Shown here one piece after another: positions 45,587-48,172 of a stretch of DNA of 48,172 bases. The translations under genes were made by a program, and so were the position numbers. Positions within the stretch are counted from its first letter, which is position 1, and each line of letters begins with the position of its first letter. The notes below the pieces were generated by a model. It made no database searches. It was not told where the DNA came from and saw nothing but the letters and a program-made list of their open reading frames with translations. This DNA is from Shewanella sp. 10N.286.48.A6 (GTDB taxonomy: Bacteria > Pseudomonadota > Gammaproteobacteria > Enterobacterales > Shewanellaceae). Where the stretch lies: NCBI RefSeq assembly GCF_002873135.1, contig NZ_MCVI01000008.1, positions 2,595-50,766 of the forward strand. The letters run 5' to 3'.

Positions 45587-45907
45587 TTACTTGGCAACTG
45601 GCGGGTCAATTTGAATAAACACCTCTTGGTTTTGATAGGTGTATGGTCGGTAGGAATTACCGGCGCAATTAAAATAACGGTATGGCGCAGCGAATACCAA
45701 ACAGCCATTCGGCAGAGCTTGTAAAATATTAATTTGCTGCTGCATTTTGAGCATTTGCTGCCATTGATAGTCCTGCTGAACTTGATTTCGTATTGCAAAA
45801 GCGTCAAATGGTTCAGATGTCTTTCTCACAACCACTTTTCCCGCAGTGGCGAAAAAGCTGATACTGATAAGTAAAGCAATCATCAATACTTGAAAGTAAT
45901 TAACCAT
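45587..45907 (-). CDS. Small secreted hypothetical protein
   Basis: This 106-residue protein starts at ATG 45907, with GAGG six bases upstream. The signal peptide covers about residues 5-22 (VLMIALLISISFFATAG). The mature part has a Gln-rich helix (QVQQDYQWQQMLKMQQQ) and two cysteines (NGCLVF and FNCAGN) that may form a disulfide. No known family is recognised. Confidence 0.72.
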   Translation of the reverse strand: MVNYFQVLMIALLISISFFATAGKVVVRKTSEPFDAFAIRNQVQQDYQWQQMLKMQQQINILQALPNGCLVFAAPYRYFNCAGNSYRPYTYQNQEVFIQIDPPVAK

Positions 45908-45963
45908 GTTAAACCTCATTGCACTTATTCACTCGTCACACTTGTTCACTTTTTAAGAGTCAC

Positions 45964-45989
45964 AAAAAAGCAGAACCCTAAGGTTCTGC
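45964..45989 (-). terminator. Terminator of amtB
   Basis: GCAGAACC (45970-45977), loop CTAA, GGTTCTGC (45982-45989), with six T following on the minus strand. Confidence 0.9.
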
Positions 45990-46026
45990 TTTTAGTTTTA
46001 ACATGCTCAGTGTTTAAAGCAATCTA

Positions 46027-47277
46027 TTATCCAGCTGATTTGATTGAAACAAACTCTGGGTAAGCATCAACACCACAGTCAGATGCATCCATACCGTTGT
46101 ACTCTTCTTCTTCAGTAACACGGATACCCACTGTCGCTTTAAGGATAAACCATACTACGAATGAAGCTGAGAATACCCAAGCAAAGATAACTGCTGCGCC
46201 ATATAACTGAGCACCAAAGTTTGCATCAGCATTTGATAATGGTACTAGCATTAGACCTAGGAAACCGGCAACACCATGTACAGAGATTGCACCTACTGGG
46301 TCATCAATTTTAATGCGGTCAAAGGCAACAATTGAGAAGATAACCACACCACCAGCGACGATACCAATGACACCTGACATTAATAGTGAAGGTGATAATG
46401 GGTCTGCTGTAATAGCCACTAAGCCCGCTAATGCACCATTTAAAATCATGGTTAGGTCAGCCTTACCCCAGACAACTTTACAAACTAATAATGCTGAAAC
46501 TGCACCGAAAGCGGCTGCAGAGTTAGTGTTTACAAAAATCTTAGCCACTGCTGAAGCATTTTCTGCGTCTGAGACTAATAATTGTGAACCACCGTTAAAG
46601 CCAAACCAACCCATCCATAAGATAAACATACCTAATGTCGCCATTGGTAAGTTTGAACCTGGGATAGGATGAACTTCACCATTTGGGCCATACTTACCTT
46701 TACGAGCACCCAGTAATAGTACTCCTGAGATAGCTGCTGCTGCACCGGCCATATGTACAATACCACTACCAGCGAAGTCAACGAAACCAGCAGCAGAAAG
46801 GAAGCCACCGCCCCAAGTCCAGTAACCTTCAATTGGGTAGATAACCGCGGTTAATACCACTGCAAAGATTAAGAAAGACCAAAGCTTCATTCGCTCTGCA
46901 ACTGCACCAGACACAATTGACATTGCCGTTGCAACAAATACAACTTGGAAGAAGAAGTCAGACTCCAGCGCATGATCTGCATCAGCGGCTTGTGAGCCAA
47001 TTAATGAACCAAATGATGGTAACCAGCCACCTTCAGTGTTATCGACATACATGATGTTGTAACCCACTAACAGGAACATCACACAGGCGATTGAATATAA
47101 ACATACATTTTTAGTTAAAATTTCTGTGGTATTTTTTGAACGAACTAAGCCCGCCTCAAGCATTGCAAAACCTGCTGCCATCCACATGACAAACGCACCT
47201 GATATTAGAAAATAAAACGTATCTAATGCGAAACGTAATTCGGTGACGGTTGTGCCTAACGTTGCTAACTCTTCCAT
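46027..47277 (-). CDS. amtB: Ammonium transporter
   Basis: This 416-residue protein has 11 membrane segments. The pore twin histidines are in GIVHMAGA and ISVHGVAG, and other family motifs are GWFGFNGGS and the N-terminal GFAMLEAGLVRSKN. It conducts ammonium inward and is blocked by GlnK. It begins 10 bases after glnK, so the two form one operon. AAGGGG precedes the ATG. Control is by the NtrC and sigma-54 sites ahead of glnK. Confidence 0.96.
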   Translation of the reverse strand: MEELATLGTTVTELRFALDTFYFLISGAFVMWMAAGFAMLEAGLVRSKNTTEILTKNVCLYSIACVMFLLVGYNIMYVDNTEGGWLPSFGSLIGSQAADADHALESDFFFQVVFVATAMSIVSGAVAERMKLWSFLIFAVVLTAVIYPIEGYWTWGGGFLSAAGFVDFAGSGIVHMAGAAAAISGVLLLGARKGKYGPNGEVHPIPGSNLPMATLGMFILWMGWFGFNGGSQLLVSDAENASAVAKIFVNTNSAAAFGAVSALLVCKVVWGKADLTMILNGALAGLVAITADPLSPSLLMSGVIGIVAGGVVIFSIVAFDRIKIDDPVGAISVHGVAGFLGLMLVPLSNADANFGAQLYGAAVIFAWVFSASFVVWFILKATVGIRVTEEEEYNGMDASDCGVDAYPEFVSIKSAG

Positions 47278-47287
47278 TACATTCCCC

Positions 47288-47626
47288 TTATAGTGCTTCG
47301 TTATCTAGCTCACCCGTACGGATACGGATAGCTTGCTCAAGATCAGTAACAAAAATTTTGCCATCGCCAATCTTGCCGGTATGAGCCGCTGTCGTAATGG
47401 CTTCAATTAACATATCTAAGTTTTCTGCTTTAGTAGCAATTTCCAACTTCACTTTAGGAAGAAAGTCGACTTGGTATTCTGCGCCACGATATAGCTCAGT
47501 GTGACCTTTTTGACGACCGAAACCTTTTACTTCGGTAACAGTCATTCCTTCAATGCCCATGCTTGCAATAGCTTCACGGACATCATCCAATTTAAATGGC
47601 TTGATGATAGCGCTGACGAGTTTCAT
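47288..47626 (-). CDS. glnK: PII nitrogen regulatory protein
   Basis: This is a 112-residue trimeric signal protein. The uridylylation site Tyr51 is in the T-loop ELYRGAEYQVDF, and the second PII signature is TGKIGDGKIFV. I chose ATG 47626 because GGAGG lies five bases ahead. An upstream in-frame start adds only four residues. Linkage to amtB shows it is the GlnK paralogue rather than GlnB. Confidence 0.96.
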   Translation of the reverse strand: MKLVSAIIKPFKLDDVREAIASMGIEGMTVTEVKGFGRQKGHTELYRGAEYQVDFLPKVKLEIATKAENLDMLIEAITTAAHTGKIGDGKIFVTDLEQAIRIRTGELDNEAL

Positions 47627-47673
47627 CTCGACCTCCAAAAGTGTGATTGTTATAAATTTGTTTGCAAATACAA

Positions 47674-47689
47674 TTCAATCATCAGGCCA
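47674..47689 (-). promoter_or_regulatory. Candidate sigma-54 promoter of glnK-amtB
   Basis: On the minus strand TGGCCTGATGATTGAA resembles the -24/-12 consensus TGGCACG-N4-TTGCA. The -24 GG and the TTG are kept, and the -12 GC reads GA. It lies 48-63 bases upstream of glnK. An inverted repeat AATCATG-TAAAAC-CATGATT (47689-47708) abuts it. Confidence 0.55.
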
Positions 47690-47752
47690 ATCATGTAAAA
47701 CCATGATTCGTATAGCATTTTAAAATATAAGTTAAATAAAAAAGTCTTTTCA

Positions 47753-47769
47753 TGCACTAATAAGGTGCA
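47753..47769. promoter_or_regulatory. NtrC binding site of glnK-amtB
   Basis: TGCACTAATAAGGTGCA is very close to the NtrC enhancer consensus TGCAC-N7-GTGCA. It lies about 100 bases upstream of the predicted transcription start, as is usual for sigma-54 operons. This is the single best regulatory signal of the 363-base gap, which otherwise also holds an eight-G run at 47887-47894. Confidence 0.85.
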
Positions 47770-47934
47770 ACTTTAATTTGGCGCGCACAACATTAGAGCG
47801 AAGCGTTTATAACTATTTGAATACTTGATAATAAGAATTACGCAGTTAAAAAAGTGTCAAAATGAACAAAGAAAAGCTGTGCGGAAGGGGGGGGATGTTA
47901 CTGATATAAAAATAAACACATTAAAGAAAGCATA

Positions 47935-47968
47935 AATAAAAAGACCTTCTAATGAAGGCCTTTTTATT
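47935..47968 (-). terminator. Terminator of the partial gene at the right edge
   Basis: AATAAAAAGACCTTC (47935-47949), loop TAAT, GAAGGCCTTTTTATT (47954-47968): a stem with one mismatch and T-rich flanks, 22 bases past the stop codon. Confidence 0.88.
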
Positions 47969-47989
47969 TGCAGATTAGCTTTTAAAAAT

Positions 47990-48172
47990 TTATAAGCTGC
48001 CAACCGTGTCAGTTGCTTCTGCTGAACTTGCAACCTCATCAGTCGTCTCTTCAGCGAGTAGATCTGCCATTAAGCTATCAACTTGAGGCTGACTGACCAC
48101 TTCATCTTCAACTGCTACAACAGCCTCATTCACACTGGCAAGCAAGTCTTCAGTTTCATCAGCTAAAGCAGT
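47990..48172 (-). CDS. 3' end of an unidentified gene with acidic C-terminus
   Basis: The frame is open from the stop at 47990-47992 to the window edge (61 codons including the stop) with no interruption. The visible 60 residues are acidic and Ala/Val/Glu-rich (for example VEDEVVSQPQVDSLMADLL and AEETTDEVASS), suggesting a disordered or coiled tail. No family can be named. A terminator lies just beyond. Confidence 0.75.
   Translation of the reverse strand, partial: TALADETEDLLASVNEAVVAVEDEVVSQPQVDSLMADLLAEETTDEVASSAEATDTVGSL

Noticed and set aside
45502..45807. Alternative 101-codon frame overlapping the small secreted protein
   Set aside because: The overlapping frame with a signal peptide and GAGG ribosome site is much better supported.
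46313..46672. Open frame of 119 codons opposite amtB
   Set aside because: Shadow of the conserved ammonium transporter coding strand. No start signal.
47857..48039. 60-codon frame on the minus strand near the right edge
   Set aside because: It overlaps the terminator and the better-supported partial gene in another frame, and it has no ribosome site.
1..48172. CRISPR array, prophage, transposon or integron
   Set aside because: No regularly spaced repeats, integrase, transposase or phage structural genes were seen. The gene content is ordinary chromosomal.

Overview
This window looks like chromosomal DNA of a gammaproteobacterium, most likely a Shewanella. I judge this from protein recognition and gene order, not from a database search. 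The Dyp-type peroxidase closely resembles the S. oneidensis TyrA protein. The clustering of fbpABC, Dyp peroxidase, fpr, aroG, glnK-amtB and a divergent mdh/argR pair also fits that genus. The DNA is moderately AT-rich, densely coding and rich in strong hairpin terminators. I see no prophage, insertion sequence, CRISPR array, rRNA or tRNA.

Layout. 1-4.5 kb: an apparent operon of two uncharacterised large membrane proteins, one with a C-terminal PEGA-like domain and one with an expanded DnaJ-type zinc-finger module. 4.6-9 kb: 5-formyl-THF cyclo-ligase with an unusual N-terminal extension, metY under a near-perfect MetJ operator, and a folX-folE-folM cluster for tetrahydromonapterin synthesis. 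9.2-14.6 kb: an RND efflux operon with two adaptor proteins (TriABC-like). 14.7-18.7 kb: a DCC-family protein and an SDR, then mdh, argR (with an ARG box) and rsuA. 18.9-24 kb: a PepO-like M13 lipoprotein protease, an exported RelA/SpoT-fold protein, a SUKH protein, a DUF4447-like protein and a GST. 24-29.7 kb: a TonB-dependent receptor, a divergent Nramp-like transporter lacking the DPGN motif, YehS, and a membrane-anchored LRAT/NlpC-like protein. 30-37.7 kb: NAD-malic enzyme, Dyp peroxidase, a Fur-controlled fbpABC ferric transporter, and fpr. 38-43.9 kb: a stand-alone GltB-like FMN/iron-sulfur protein, three small proteins, an Atm1-type ABC exporter, and aroG. 44.2-48.2 kb: a transglutaminase-like/TPR lipoprotein, a small secreted protein, glnK-amtB with NtrC and sigma-54 sites, and the 3' end of a further gene.

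Much of the region is core metabolism with readable regulation. Methionine acts through MetJ at metY, arginine through ArgR at argR, iron through Fur at fbpA, nitrogen through NtrC/sigma-54 at glnK-amtB, and possibly carbon through CRP at maeA. The least explained parts are the two membrane proteins at the left end, the exported RelA/SpoT-like protein followed by a SUKH protein, the LRAT-like and transglutaminase-like envelope proteins, and the non-canonical Nramp homologue.
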